A DNA stretch of 64,000 bases, from contig NW_005179152.1 in assembly GCF_000350225.1 (NCBI RefSeq), positions 5,752-69,751 on the forward strand, in the 5' to 3' direction. Source of the stretch: Chondrus crispus (Eukaryota; Rhodophyta; Florideophyceae; Gigartinales; Gigartinaceae). Below are positions 32,298 through 44,214 of the stretch, piece after piece. Below the pieces are notes generated by a model. It had not been told where the DNA came from, made no database searches, and saw nothing but the letters and a program-made list of their open reading frames with translations. The position numbers were made by a program, and so were the translations under genes. Position 1 is the stretch's first letter; every line of letters begins with the position of its first letter.

Positions 32298-35200
32298 TTA
32301 GGTAGTTGATCAGACTCGATGAGTATATGATGTGAAACTTTTTGACATGTACAGTTTTTGCGCGACGGGTTTGAATACCTTCTATGTTTCCTCTAAAGAC
32401 GTTTCTTCTCATTCTGGAAAACCTTTGTGTTCCCGGGCAAAACCTCGCTGCAATGTACTGGGTCTTTTGCCGCCTTGTCATTGCTACACTGAAGCCCTGC
32501 GAAATGCTTCAATTGTCTCCCGAAAATATCTCCCAAGCTCCAGAACAGGCTCATGCTTCATGAATGGGACCGAAATCCCAATTTCTAGTCCAGCGGTTAG
32601 CAAATGGGCTTTCGGTCTCACTGTTTTCGATACCGTTTAGTGGATGGTTCGCAGACAGCTGTTTGTCACAAAACATTCTAATCCGGTTCCCATATTGCCG
32701 GTTCCCACACTGTACGAGAGAGGTAACGCATTCTTCCAGTCGTTTTACTCCCATTCATACAGCGTTACGAGCACGACCGTGATCGAATGATTTCGCGGCA
32801 AGCATGCTGATACTACAAACATGGGGGATGGACGCAGAGCAGTAAGAATATTTGTCTCGTTTTTGCCCTTTCACAACGGCATGCAATGTGATAGTGTGTG
32901 CCGTACGGTACTTTCGCATGTTTAGAACGTGTCTTGATCTTAAGCTTTTGTTGTAGTGAAGGAGAAAGCTATGGTTGTGATACGATGTAAATATGGCCCA
33001 TGTGCACTTCAGCATGCATCCTGTTCAGAGCAGTGGTCCTCAAAAGACGCGAACCAGCAATACATGGGCTATTAACGCTTAAACATGCTGTTGGACAGCG
33101 GTAGCACCCGAGATGTGTTGCCGTTTTACATAGATCATGCCAAATCATGCCCCTTTGAAGTGGATTGTGATTGCACAAGGCGCGGTATTTCTGTATTATT
33201 GGATCAGCGACGAGCTTTCCGGTGACACTCCTTTTCCATGTACGCCTGATACTCTGTCGCAGCAACATGATCTTGCTTTGATGTTTTTGAATGCGAGTTC
33301 ACCAGCGTTATCATAACATAAATCTCTGCGAATTTTATTTCTTTTCACTTTTGATGGCGACGGCTTCTAATTTTCTTTGGTAGAGCGACTGCTTTTAATT
33401 TTGGCTTAATGTTGCAATCAGTAGGGGGACAAGGTCAAAATCTTTCGGTGTCAGGGGGGGACATATGATATTGTATCGATACAGTCCCCCTCCCAATCTC
33501 AGAATGACCCTTTAATTTTTTTGTGAGTTTAGAACCGAACAGAAAGCCCTCAGCGCAATGTTTCTATGCTACTGTTCGGGTCCCTCCACAGCACAGCGCC
33601 TACGTGCCCAGTGTACTGGGACGTAGGGTACAGTTCTACACCTCAGCTCTCCCTCTCTGGTTCTAAGAAAGGATCAACTACAGTAATGCGTTGCCAGTGT
33701 CCTCTAGCTAGTGACGTAGAAGATACTGCGGGTTGGTTTCGGTACAATCTGACCCATTGTCGATGGCCATCTAACATGCTACAGTATTGATTTTCTTCAA
33801 TTTAGCAGAATTGAAGTCGACCACGTCACACAATCTGGAACGCCCTGAGACTGCATCTGTACATGCAATGCAGCTTGAAGAGGTTCTCGTGGGGCAACTC
33901 TTAACGAAATAAATGCACAACTTCAACAAGGCAACGCAGATTGTACTATATTCACACTACAGTGCCAAAGCGCTGTACAGTACAGCGTGCCATCCAGTGG
34001 TGGATCCAATCCACACAGATGTGTGAAGCATGTCGGGGCCCTGAAGGTCAGTAGTACAGTACCCTTTGGGACTGTACTTTATATCACGGGCAGCGGACGT
34101 CAGTCAGATGCCGTCGGGCGGTGTGACAGCAGTCTGTACACAAAGCATGGATGAAACTGAGCTGAGGCCAACACAATCCACAAGTTGACAACGGCATTTT
34201 GAAATCTCCTGCTTCGATGCCACGGCTCGCAGACGCTCATCGAGTCATCTGGATAACAGTAGAGTCGATCAAGTGTGTAGCTTTGAACGTGTCTCTCTAG
34301 TGTGTTGTGTCTATCCGACCGGGGCTTGTTCTCATATGAGGACAGCTCTATTTTTGCAGATACAGTAATCTCTCTTTAGAAGAATGAGGACGGGAAAGGA
34401 CATTATTATTCATGTAAAGAGAATATTCTTATGGCGGCAGTTATGATGCTTGTCCAGCAAGGTTACTGGCCCCTGAAAAGAAGGAATCAATTCTCGTTTG
34501 CTTCTGTCTGCGTTTGCACTTTGGCAGCTGAGAGATCTCTTTTGATGCACCGAAGGTAGCGTAGTACAGCCAAATTCGGAACATCCGTCTGACCATTATA
34601 GTATAATGGTATAATGATTATACCAACCAGATCTCGGACGGGTTCTCGCATGAGGTTTTTTTTCTCACGCAGTGAGAATTGTACTAAAGCTGTACGGTAT
34701 GTATGTTCCTCACGGCGTCATCGTGTTGTCACGTATTGGCTCTTGGCTCACAACTGTCAAACCATTACAGTGACCCGATCTTTAATAATTCCGTTGCTTT
34801 TGTTGGTTGATCGTCCGTGCTCTCAGCGACAGCTTTCGGCTGCTCGTGTCGCGGCATGATGATGTACTCCAACGAGGCCCTTATCGCCGCCGTCGCACAC
34901 CATCCGTACACACCTGCAGTCTTCGTTGTTGTACCACATGCTACTGTACAGTGCCAATCTGGTTCTTTGGTGCCAAGTCTTGCACTCGACCAGCGACGTA
35001 GGGAGTTGGGAGGTCAAGGGGGAACCAATTAAATGCGAGACAGTTTGGTCACCGTTATTTGCTACGTCGCTGCGTAGCCTCTCTGACGAAGTTCACGATC
35101 CTATCCCGCTTGCCTCTGTCAGCCGCCTCCCCCACTATAGCTCGGTCTACCGTATGACTGATGGCTCCAGCCGGTGTCCAACGACAGCTTTTTCTGCTTC

Positions 35201-38200
35201 TCCCAGGCTCTACTTAATGCACCGCACTATAACAAAGTTAGATAGCAGAGACCACCGAGTTGCATTTGAGAGACTGCACAAGAATGCCTCATTAAAACCA
35301 CAACTCGTGCTCGTGGAAGGCAACAATGTGATTCTGAGAGGACGAAGAACACACCGTCCCGATGAGAAGGCCAATCAAAAATACAACAATGTACAAGGTT
35401 GGGTGCCACCTGTCACACTTGTGTTTAAAAAGACATGCATGCCCACCCACAAAAAGGCAGCACTTACGTATGTAACGTTAGCCATCGCGCGGCAACAATG
35501 ACATTTAGAGAAACCATCATATTTTGCCCACACCATCGGGCCGAAAGTGTTGAAAGCTGAGCAAAAACGCCCCCGGATGTTATAAAGCGAATCGGTCCAC
35601 ATTGCCCCTTGCGCCCGACCCTGTACCGTCCCATGCCGCCGCCACAGGCACATCGGCCTTCTGTACCACCTGGCGCCTTTTCCAGCGGGGCATTACCATA
35701 GACGGGTACCTCCGACTACGTACCGTACGTGCAGACTTTTTCATATACTGTACAGTACCCTTGGGTAGCGCACGGCTAATTAAATTCATCATGCACTCCT
35801 TGCACCTGGCAACCAACATGTAAAAAGCCACGCCGTCCGCCCCTTGCGTCTGCTTGCGCACGGGATCGCAAAGTTCTGAACAGAGAAACTCACGTCATAG
35901 AAAGGTTTTCAGTTAAAAACCGCGGTGATGTTGGCCACTGCTTGATGCGTCATCCCTGAAGAAACTGAACGTTTCTATGTGATGATGAGTGCTCCCCCTC
36001 GGCAAGCCTTCCCGACTATCCTGTGTGAAAGGGCAAATTCAATAATTCAGGCAATTCCAGGAATTCCTTGTTCTGTCTGGTTTGAAAGTCGCGAGAGCCG
36101 GTTGGACGGAATTCACGTCTCAGAAAGTAGGGTACTCGGAAATGGCATTGCTGCCAGAAGACCATCCCGAACTGTCTTTTCGTTCACCATTTCTGCTTTT
36201 TTAAAAATAATTGCAGCAAATGCGACGATGTTTTAAACAACCTCCTGTGGGAATGGAAACTCTGCAATCCCAACAAGTACTGCAGCCACCACCCCGTTTG
36301 CGTTGAAGAGCACTCGGTTCTCGCGTTGAGGTTGAAGTGTACGAGGATGGCCTACGATACATCAGTGGCCAAAAATGCTCTCTCGCTTCACAGAAAATCC
36401 CTGGCACCAAATCTTACTAACGCTCAAGTTTATTGCAGCTTGGTTATAGATCGGAAAGGATCCATTCCACTCTCTAGACTCATTTTCCTATTGGTGCAGG
36501 GCACCTAGTACTGTATACGCAGATTCAACTTTTCTTCGCTCTCTTTCCTAGCCGCTGAAAACATTGTGTGATGTTATTGCTCCAAGTGTAACTACAACTC
36601 TCATTTTTATTTCCACTACCTCCACTAAAGAACATACACCATAGACCCAAACTATATGGAAATGAATATAAGACATGTACCAGGTGAAACGTGACGAAAA
36701 CATTGGCGTACTGTACATTACTTTATTGAAAGTCTCGAATGTACAGTAGACCACAAAAAGCATTGCTACCTCGATGTCAAGCTTCGGGTAAAATTAATGA
36801 ATATCTCTATGAATGCTTCACTCTTCAAATGCGATGATGCACCACCGGAAGGTCTCATACTAACCTGGTATTCTTTGCCGCATGATGGAAATACATGTCG
36901 CACAACACCTCAATTGTTAACCGAGCTCATGTCCATCACAGAAACCCCGCTTCGTTTCTTCCAGCAGTTACAACAATGAAGCTGAGGCCGGCAACGAGGG
37001 AAAACGGAACTTTTTGAATGGAGGACTAGGAGAATCCACTGTGCATTTCTACACTTTCCTCGGCGAGCTGTTGTGCTTGTACATATTCCCTTTCGTGCGG
37101 AGGGTAGGCTCAGCGTCAACAAATGGTCACAATTTGGGCAGCTTTCTTCGCAGTGGACTTGTGGGGAGCAATACTTGGTGGGCTTCTTGATAATGCTTTC
37201 GATCCCATACGTTCTTGATAGACAGAAGAAAGAGATTGCTTTCAGTGACGAAGCTTAATGGAATGAAATCCTTCTCCGTATGTTACGCTGATGGTTGTTT
37301 GTTGGGACGATCGAGTAATTCAGGTTTGTTCCAAGCTGATAGCAGCTATTAAATGATCGGAAGAAAAAGACGTATCAACAATTGTTATTTCTTACAAATC
37401 GTGGAGGATGTACATTCACTATGCATCGATGAATTGCGAGAGATTTCGGAACAGAGAAGTTCTAATTGCATCTTTTCATATAGAAAGTTAATGTTGACCT
37501 AGCAACTATCCAAAAGAACCTTGTGATCGGCAGAGTGGTTCTTGCTGAATTAATCTATCTCAGGATTCGCATGGAGATAAAACGCCTTCTATTCTGCCTT
37601 TTACACCCCCATGACGGGAAGAGAAACTCTTTCTCAGAACAAGAGCCTTCTTCTTCCAAATATTAATATTCTAGAGAACGTTTGGATCTCTCTGTTAATG
37701 GGACTTATCTCAAGTTTAAAGGCATAAGCATTTGTAGCATGTTAACAAGGACGGTGAATGAGTCTCGTGACTCCTCTAAACCAGTTGTCTGGCACAGACA
37801 GAAAGCCAAACCAGATACTGGATCGAGCCAACACGCAATGCTGTATTACTCGACCAAAAGCGCATACTGTATGCACAACGCTGCGCGACAGGCGTCTTGT
37901 CCGCGACGAGGGAAGGTGACTTGAATTTGTGCTCGGTGCTGCCATGGGAGAGTGTAAAAGGAGCTCAAATCGACTAATAAAAAACGTCATAATTTAGGAC
38001 AATGACGGGTAGTGTTGTGACACACACGATGAGACTTGGTTTCACGTTGGTGTGGCAAAACATTTAGATATTGCAATACGTTTGTTTCACGGTGCTGAGC
38101 ATCCACCGCATTTGCGTCCTCTGGTCAGTGCAAACATCATGTCAACAGAATCTGAAAATCAGTGATACCACCATATTTCAGAGTTCAGAAGGGGCCGTGG

Positions 38201-39330
38201 CATGGTGCCTACTATATGGTCGGAACTTGACTGCCCGTCTTTGTGGGGCGGGGTTTGACTTCTATTGTGAGAGAGGAGAAAAGGACCACGTGCTAGTGTG
38301 TAGACGAGATCTTGTCTCAGGATGGGTACTTAAAATCCTTCAAGATGTGCTTGTGCTATGTTTTACAGGATAAAAATTGAAACGAATGACCCGTTTAGAG
38401 CATCTGGCTGGTCTGCACTTTGGAAGGTCCTTCATCCATGTGCTGTGAAATGGCCCTGAACTACTTAATGCTAATGCCCAGACCTTGTGCTGAGCTATCT
38501 CTATACAAATAGCTCGCTCAGCTCCAAGTTGCACGTCATGGTCCTCTACCCTAGTAGAATAGAGAGCTGTAAACCCCAAAGAAAGCTGAGAGTACAAAAG
38601 ACCGAGCGGAAAAGAAACCACGTTCGAAAATGTTTTCATTGTCCAGTTTTCGGACTGTTCTCCCACAATAGGAGATCAGTGCTAGACGTTAATAAAAAAC
38701 ACCACCACTATTCGGACTAATTGGCACGGGGACTACTGAGGCGATCGCAATCTCCGTGCGTTGGAATCTCAAATACAATACAAGTGCGGTCTGCCAGCGT
38801 CATCACGCTTAGCTGCTGCTGAGCAACAATATTTTTTGACATTTGGTATATTTCAGGGTTTACGCCTGGAGAGAATTCTGCAATTGTTGTGAGAAATTGC
38901 TCATAACCGTTGCAGATTTCTGTATCGAAATTTTAATTGTGAAAAATTATAGACGAATTTACGCTAATAAAATTGTGAGTCAAGTTGTGAGTATTATTAT
39001 CTAAAGCCCTTCTGTAATCGTACTCGATCCGATTGTCCATACTGTACGCAAATCCACTACCATGACCAGTGGGAGGCAGCGCGAATACACGCAGGTGTCG
39101 TGCTGTAGGTGCTTTATCTTCGTTTTTCTTAGAAAGATAATCAGAGAGCTGCTCTTCTGTCTTTATCATGGACGGGCGTGACCTAAAAGTAATGGACGTA
39201 GTTGGCCTAGGAAGTAAAACCACCCTATGTTTTAGGAGTACACTACAAGAATGTATGCGAGCGAGGTCCACCAAAAAAGTTGAGCAGCCTTGTTTCCCAT
39301 CTTAGCTACTACCCTTAATCCCCTAAGGGT
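32298..39330. other. Intergenic DNA, about 7 kb, no convincing gene
   Basis: AT-rich, with only short ORFs. The longest (34926-35501 plus, 191 codons) has no recognised motif. The word TACTGTA/TACAGTA and extended GTACTGTAC palindromes recur many times (for example 33975, 34055, 35747, 36715). Two overlapping perfect palindromes occur at 34592-34624. Confidence 0.5.
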
Positions 39331-39662
39331 TGTGCGGGGGAGATTTGGGGTACTGTACAGGGTACTGTGCAGGGTACTGTACAGGGTACAGTACTCAGGA
39401 GTGGCCCCAGGACCAAAGCCTTCAAAAAGGTGATTTTGTTGGTTCGCGTGTACGCCAGGTGTACACGTGGACAATGTCCCTCTGAAGGGCGGCGGTCCTG
39501 TGGCGTGGAAGATGATGGCGGCCCCTCTATAAGAGGAAGGGGCGCGCCGCGACACACCGCAATGGGGAACAACGACGCCCGGACCGACTCCCCTCTTGAA
39601 ATAAACATCTCGCTTTTCTCTCTCTCCCCTACGCGCGCAGCCCCCCTTTTTAGCTGTCAACA
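39331..39662 (+). repeat. Gypsy B 5' LTR (332 bp)
   Basis: TGTGCGGGGGAGATTT...GCTGTCAACA. It contains three GGGTACTGTACA-type repeats near its start where the 3' LTR has one; this 23-bp difference explains the length difference. TATAAG at 39528-39533 and AATAAA at 39600-39605 are the likely promoter and polyadenylation signals. Confidence 0.85.
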
Positions 39663-40237
39663 TGGTACTCTTGTGGAGGGGTGGCAAAGAAGACGGCTCC
39701 CTGCCACAGTTTGACGGGTCGAAGCCTGCCGACGTCCACAAGTTCTTCTTCGTGTTCGAAAATGTTGCCACCTCTGGCAAGTCGGACGAAAAAAGGGCAT
39801 CTGAACTCCTTCGCTACCTGGAGGGAGATGCATTCGACTTCTTTTATCAAGCCTTTGTCAAGAACGGAGATATCAGTGCAGATGACTCCAACTACCAGAA
39901 GGTCAAGAAGGCCTTGGTGGAGCGGTTCCCCCCGGTTGAATCACCTGAAGATGTGATTCGGGATGCGATAGCCGCTCGCCTTTCTTTCGGGGATCTCAGT
40001 GGGTCCCTTCGAAACTCAGACCGTCTCTACGAGAAGGCGGGATTCAACGACGAAGCGAAGTTCGGACTGCTTCGCAACGCCGTGATGGAACATCTCGAGT
40101 TGACCCAGTTTGCCATCTATCGAGGTGCGAAGACCTACAAGGCCCTATTCGGTGCAATCATGGACTTCTGGTCTGGTCGCTGCGCCTTTCAGGCGGCGGC
40201 GAACTCCTTGAGCAATTCGCGCTACCAGGGGTCATAG
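39662..40237 (+). CDS. Gypsy B gag, capsid part
   Basis: 191 residues from MVLLWRGGKEDGSLPQFDGS. Compact capsid-like helical protein with FDGSKPADVHKFFFVFENV, LLRYLEGDAFDFFYQ and ALVERFPP, typical of the Gag regions of many gypsy elements. It ends at TAG 40235-40237; the zinc-knuckle part follows in the +1 frame from about 40246, so gag is either split or carries a frame change here. The start codon lies on the LTR boundary, leaving no untranslated leader between LTR and gag. Confidence 0.75.
   Translation: MVLLWRGGKEDGSLPQFDGSKPADVHKFFFVFENVATSGKSDEKRASELLRYLEGDAFDFFYQAFVKNGDISADDSNYQKVKKALVERFPPVESPEDVIRDAIAARLSFGDLSGSLRNSDRLYEKAGFNDEAKFGLLRNAVMEHLELTQFAIYRGAKTYKALFGAIMDFWSGRCAFQAAANSLSNSRYQGS
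39663..39680 (+). other. Gypsy B primer-binding site
   Basis: TGGTACTCTTGTGGAGGG begins at the first base after the LTR. It differs from the site shared by families A and C, so another tRNA primes it. The gag ATG (39662-39664) overlaps the last LTR base, so this site lies inside the gag coding sequence. Confidence 0.6.
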
Positions 40238-40253
40238 AGCTCGCAAGTTATGT

Positions 40254-41358
40254 ATGAGCCGAGAGAGCAAGGTGGGTCAAAAAAGTGTCATGATGCGTTT
40301 AAAAGCTCCCTTGTCTCCACTCGAGACGAAGGTTGACGCTTTAGCTGATGGACTAGCCGATATTTCCCTTATTATCAAGAAGAATCAGTCGAGGGATGAC
40401 GTAACAGCATTCCGCCCCGCTCACGATCGTACTTGTTCTTATTGCAAACGACCGGGTCATGGCGCTAATAGATGCGATGCGAATCCGCATAGGGACACGA
40501 AATGCCCTCGCTGCGGAAAATTTGGTCATTCAGAGACAAGCTGTTGGGCTAGAATTGGTCCACAGAGGGGAGGTTGCAGTGCCTACCCTCCTAAGAAGAC
40601 CCAGACGGATATTGCCGTGTCGGGTACACGGACGGGCTCCGCAGGAAACCAGGTGAGTGTTGTGACGCACGAAGACCTCCCTCCTAACGACAAGTTAGTG
40701 GCATCAGTCAAGAGAAACGCCGATGGAGAGCCGGTGGCCAAGACGCGAAAGGATGGTGGCGGCGAGCCAATCTCGTCCCTTCTCAACCCGCGTAAGTACT
40801 GGACTCCGAACCACATGAGGAAACCTCGTAAGCCCGGCTGTCGAACAAGAAAGAAGAGAACAAGTAAGAAGAACGCCGTCCAACAGCACTCGGGGAAGTA
40901 CGATGTGGTTTCTTCCCTCGCGAACGCCCCCTCTGGTTTGACATTCGGTCAACTGATTCGAGGAGATGGCGACGAGGCCAAGAAAGAGATCCGTCGTTTG
41001 TTCAACAGTCGCCCTAGACGCCCCGTAGCTGCTTCGATCGGTACTTTGCCGAAACGTCTGAAAGTAGTTTCGGTACAAGTCTACGGGACACAAATGAGAG
41101 CGTTGTTAGACTCAGGAGCTATCCCTAATGTTATGAATGCGTCTGTGGCATCGAAGCTCTCTCTGTCTCCAAAGGCGACCTCGACGAAGATTACGGTCGC
41201 CAATGGACAAAAGACAACCTGCTTAGGTTCCATTGAGGAAGTTCCTGTCACGTTCAATGGCGCTGTTACTTCACTCAACTTCTTGGTTGTTGAAGGATCC
41301 CCAGTTGATATCTTAATCGGGTATCCAACTCTCGAAGAACTTCAAGCCTGCATCGATC
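40254..41358 (+). CDS. Gypsy B zinc knuckles and protease
   Basis: Frame from MSRESKVGQKSVMMRLKA. Two zinc knuckles, CSYCKRPGHGANRC and CPRCGKFGHSETSC (both CX2CX4HX4C), then a Lys/Arg-rich linker and an aspartic protease with ALLDSGAIPNVMN (DSG) and SPVDILIGYPTLEEL. It reads to ACIDL at the MITE insertion site; sequence beyond the MITE (from 41827) continues the frame exactly if the MITE and one TA are left out. In the present DNA it ends early inside the MITE at a stop at 41370-41372. Confidence 0.85.
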
Positions 41359-41360
41359 TA

Positions 41361-41824
41361 GTGTCTAGGTGACAAATGACCTCATATGAGGTCACTTTTC
41401 AACTTATTTTTCTCGACTTGTGCTAGCTCAACAAGATGGAAAAAAGAGACTCTCGACACGGCAGTTGACTTCTGCGTTGTGGAAGGGTGGAGTTTGGTGA
41501 GATCTGCACGTCTTCTCCAGCCATTTTTAAAATGCCCAAAAAGGAGCCTTTTTTGACCAATCTCAAAACGTTTTATGTTGATATCTTCGAAACCAAAACG
41601 CCTGTTTAAAAAGTCAACTCATCATTGATAGTTCATTAGATTCTTAGTCTCTCTGTGCATTGACAACCGCCATCCCAATGTTTTGCAAGATGTTATTGCC
41701 GAGCGCGTATACGTTAAAGAAATGGTGTCCAAACTGAATGTTTTAAAGTTTCGATTTAATTTATATATTTTTGCAAAAAAAAAGCTGGCCTCATATGAGG
41801 TCAAATTGCTTGTCGTCTAGACAC
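41361..41824. mobile_element. 464-bp MITE with TA duplication
   Basis: The left end GTGTCTAGGTGACAA and the reverse complement of the right end GTGTCTAGACGACAA form TIRs flanked by TA (41359-41360, 41825-41826). Both subterminal regions hold CCTCATATGAGGTC, part of the 16-bp palindrome GACCTCATATGAGGTC. Removing the element and one TA restores an uninterrupted protease frame. The TA target fits Tc1/mariner-type mobilisation. No coding capacity. Confidence 0.8.
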
Positions 41825-41826
41825 TA

Positions 41827-43500
41827 GGTCACCAGTCTGTTAGAATGTTGATCGGAAACAAAACCGTGAAAATGAGTCTGGAGTTTGATCAAGTAAGTCC
41901 TATCGTCGCGGATTCGGAGACTGATAGTGAGGACTTCACTTCTGATGTCGAGTCGTTCGCCTCAGAAAACTCGTCGGAAGAAGAGACTTATGTTGTCGCC
42001 ATCCTCGGCGATGAACCTTTCGAGCTAGACTTTAACTCTGGACGGAGCGATCGGAGAAGATGAGGAAGTAGAATCACCTGATTCGAATGTCATCAACAAG
42101 GCCGTGAAAATGCTTCGGGAAAAACTTGTGCATCTTGACAATGAAGCTCAAGTAGTCATCGAGACCGCCCTGATGGGTAAGAGTATCGTTGCTACATCCC
42201 TTGACGACCTTCGGCCTGCTGAAGTCCCAATCAAGCACCATTTCGAGTTAGATGATACTAATCCAATCTATCACTCGGCGAGGAGAATGGCTCCCTTGCA
42301 TAAGGAAATCGTTCGGAAAGAGCTGGACAAAATGCTGGAAGCAGGAATCATCACGCTTTCCAGCGCCGCATGGTCCTTTCCGGTCGTCATCGTATCCAAA
42401 AAAGATGGGAATCCACGCTTCTGTGTTGATTACCGTTCTCTGAACCAGAAGATGAAAGCAGACAGATGGCCTTTGCCGAAAATGGAAGAGATATTTGATG
42501 ACTTGGAAGGAAGTGCGTACTTCGCTTTTCTGGATTTGTTCAGTGATTACTGGCAAATTCGGATGGCACGACAATGCAAAGAAATGACTACTTTCGTCTG
42601 TCGCTACGGGACGTATAAGTTTGAAGTCATGCCCATTGGATTGATGAATGCGCCTTCGACATTTCAGAGAATGATGGATACAATCTTTCGCGGAGTGCGG
42701 TTTGTGCGTGTGTACCTCGATGACGTTGTGGTGTTCTCTAAGACTATAGAAGAACATCTTCGGCACCTGCAGCATGTATTTGATGTGCTTGAAGAGGCTG
42801 GTCTTAAGCTTAAGCTGACAAAGTGTAGCTTCGCCCAGGCGAAGATCAAGTTGCTCGGTCATGTTGTCGACAAAGGCGGGATTGCCGTTGACCCGAGCAA
42901 GGTCGAAGTAATTCGGAATGCACCGATCCCGACCACTACGACTGAACTTAGGAGCTTTCTCGGGTTGGCAAGCTACTACCGTCGTTTCATCTGCAAGTTT
43001 GTGGACATTGCTGCGGTACTCCATGCGGCTACATCCGGAAACGGCAGATTGAAATGGACCGGAGAAATGCAAGAAGCCTTTGATGAACTACGCATAAAGT
43101 TAACTTGTCCGCCAGTCTTGGCTTACCCAGACTTCGACAAGCCCTTCGTCGTTGAGACGGATGCGTCATCGGTCTCCGTCGGGGCTGTGTTGGCTCAAAA
43201 GAAGGAAGATGGGAAAATACACCCCATCCAGTACGCAAGCCGTACTATGAATACATCTGAGCGCAAGTACTCTGCTTGTGAGCGTGAGGCGCTTGCGGTC
43301 ATCTTTGCTTTGAAGAAATTCGTGTTTACGTGCTTTCGTCTACACCTTTCAAGTTGATTACTGATCACCAGGCTCTTAGTTACGCCTTTCGCAAGAAAGA
43401 CATCCACGGTCGTTTGGCTCGTTGGCTAGACTTCTTAGCCGAGTAGGACTTCACCGTGGAATATCGTCGTGTATCCGCAAACGGCAGCTGGAATGCATAG
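41827..43500 (+). pseudogene. Gypsy B reverse transcriptase and RNase H
   Basis: After a short acidic linker (41845-42063, one frame change near 42040) the RT runs from 42104 with DGNPRFCVDYRSLNQKM, motif A FLDLFSDYWQ, motif B-like VMPIGLMNAPSTFQ and motif C YLDDVVVF, then TTELRSFLGLASYYRR. RNase H begins with ETDASSVSVGAVLAQ and RKYSACEREALAV. Near 43320 one base is missing: the next frame continues with TPFKLITDHQALSYAF but has a TAG at 43444-43446 and ends near 43500. RT itself has all catalytic residues; RNase H is broken. Confidence 0.85.
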
Positions 43501-44214
43501 ATCAGTCCGATCTTGATAGGGAGTAGCGCCAAGGTTGTGGAGATGGAAAGAAGACGCCAAAGAGCTCTCTGTTCGGGCACCGGAAGTGGACATTGCCAAC
43601 CAGCGCCCAGGATGCTTCTGGCACCACTCATCAATGAGAAGGTATGCTGACAAGTGGTCTCTGCCGTTGGTGTAGAACTTGTCGTTCTGGATCGGGTGGC
43701 CAGAAGATTTGTTCCCGCCACAGACTTGTAGGGTATAAAGCAGGATGGCGTGCTTCGACTTGTCGCGTGCGTCGATGGCGACGTACTTATTTGCGAGTCT
43801 ATCATAGCAGATGGCCTCAATATTCCAAGTTTCATCCTCCACGTGATCATAAGCACGCTCATCGTCAATCGATTCAGTCAACCCGACTCGGGAAAACTCA
43901 TCTACCGAGACCCCGTGCTTTCCTCGCGCACTTATGTGGACGAGAACATGTCGACCGAAAAGGCGGAGCATTTCGGTCGAATCCAAGTCATACCTTGTCA
44001 GCCTCGTTCCAACCCATACATGGTACGGAAAACGAGGCGAAGCTTCTTCATTCTTCGACACCTTCATTACGTCCGTTTTTTGCGACAATAGCCACATTAT
44101 TCTCTCACGAGCGTTGAGCTCTTCAACGGATACTCTCGCAGCCTTCGACGCGAGCTGTTTACGAGGCGCCTTGCCGCCAGTACTGCGGCGCGCCGTCTGC
44201 TTGGTTTTCGCCAT
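43435..44214 (-). CDS. Histone H3-tail fusion protein, antisense in gypsy B
   Basis: 259 residues from the ATG at 44214. The first 29 residues match the histone H3 N-terminal tail after the initiator Met: AKTKQTARRSTGGKAPRK, then QLASKAARVS. Differences from canonical H3 in H3 numbering are K2 for R, R9 for K, S22 for T and V27 for K; K4, K14, K18, K23, R8, R17, R26, S10 and S28 are kept. After residue 30 there is no H3 globular fold. A 200-residue unknown region follows, with a charged part (SVDEFSRVGLTESIDDERAY) and a hydrophobic part (HAILLYTLQVCGG). The last 21 residues are antisense to the RNase H remnant. It may be a captured H3 tail giving a chromatin-targeting mimic, or a chance fusion. 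Frame uninterrupted. The minus-strand TATATA near 44600 and the 3' LTR lie upstream. Confidence 0.7.
   Translation of the reverse strand: MAKTKQTARRSTGGKAPRKQLASKAARVSVEELNARERIMWLLSQKTDVMKVSKNEEASPRFPYHVWVGTRLTRYDLDSTEMLRLFGRHVLVHISARGKHGVSVDEFSRVGLTESIDDERAYDHVEDETWNIEAICYDRLANKYVAIDARDKSKHAILLYTLQVCGGNKSSGHPIQNDKFYTNGRDHLSAYLLIDEWCQKHPGRWLAMSTSGARTESSLASSFHLHNLGATPYQDRTDLCIPAAVCGYTTIFHGEVLLG

Noticed and set aside
34926..35501. 191-codon plus-strand ORF in intergenic DNA
   Set aside because: No motif, no frame preference, mixed composition and no promoter; fits a chance ORF.
42248..43072. 274-codon minus-strand ORF over gypsy B RT
   Set aside because: Exact antisense of RT with all RT motifs on the plus strand; no protein pattern of its own.
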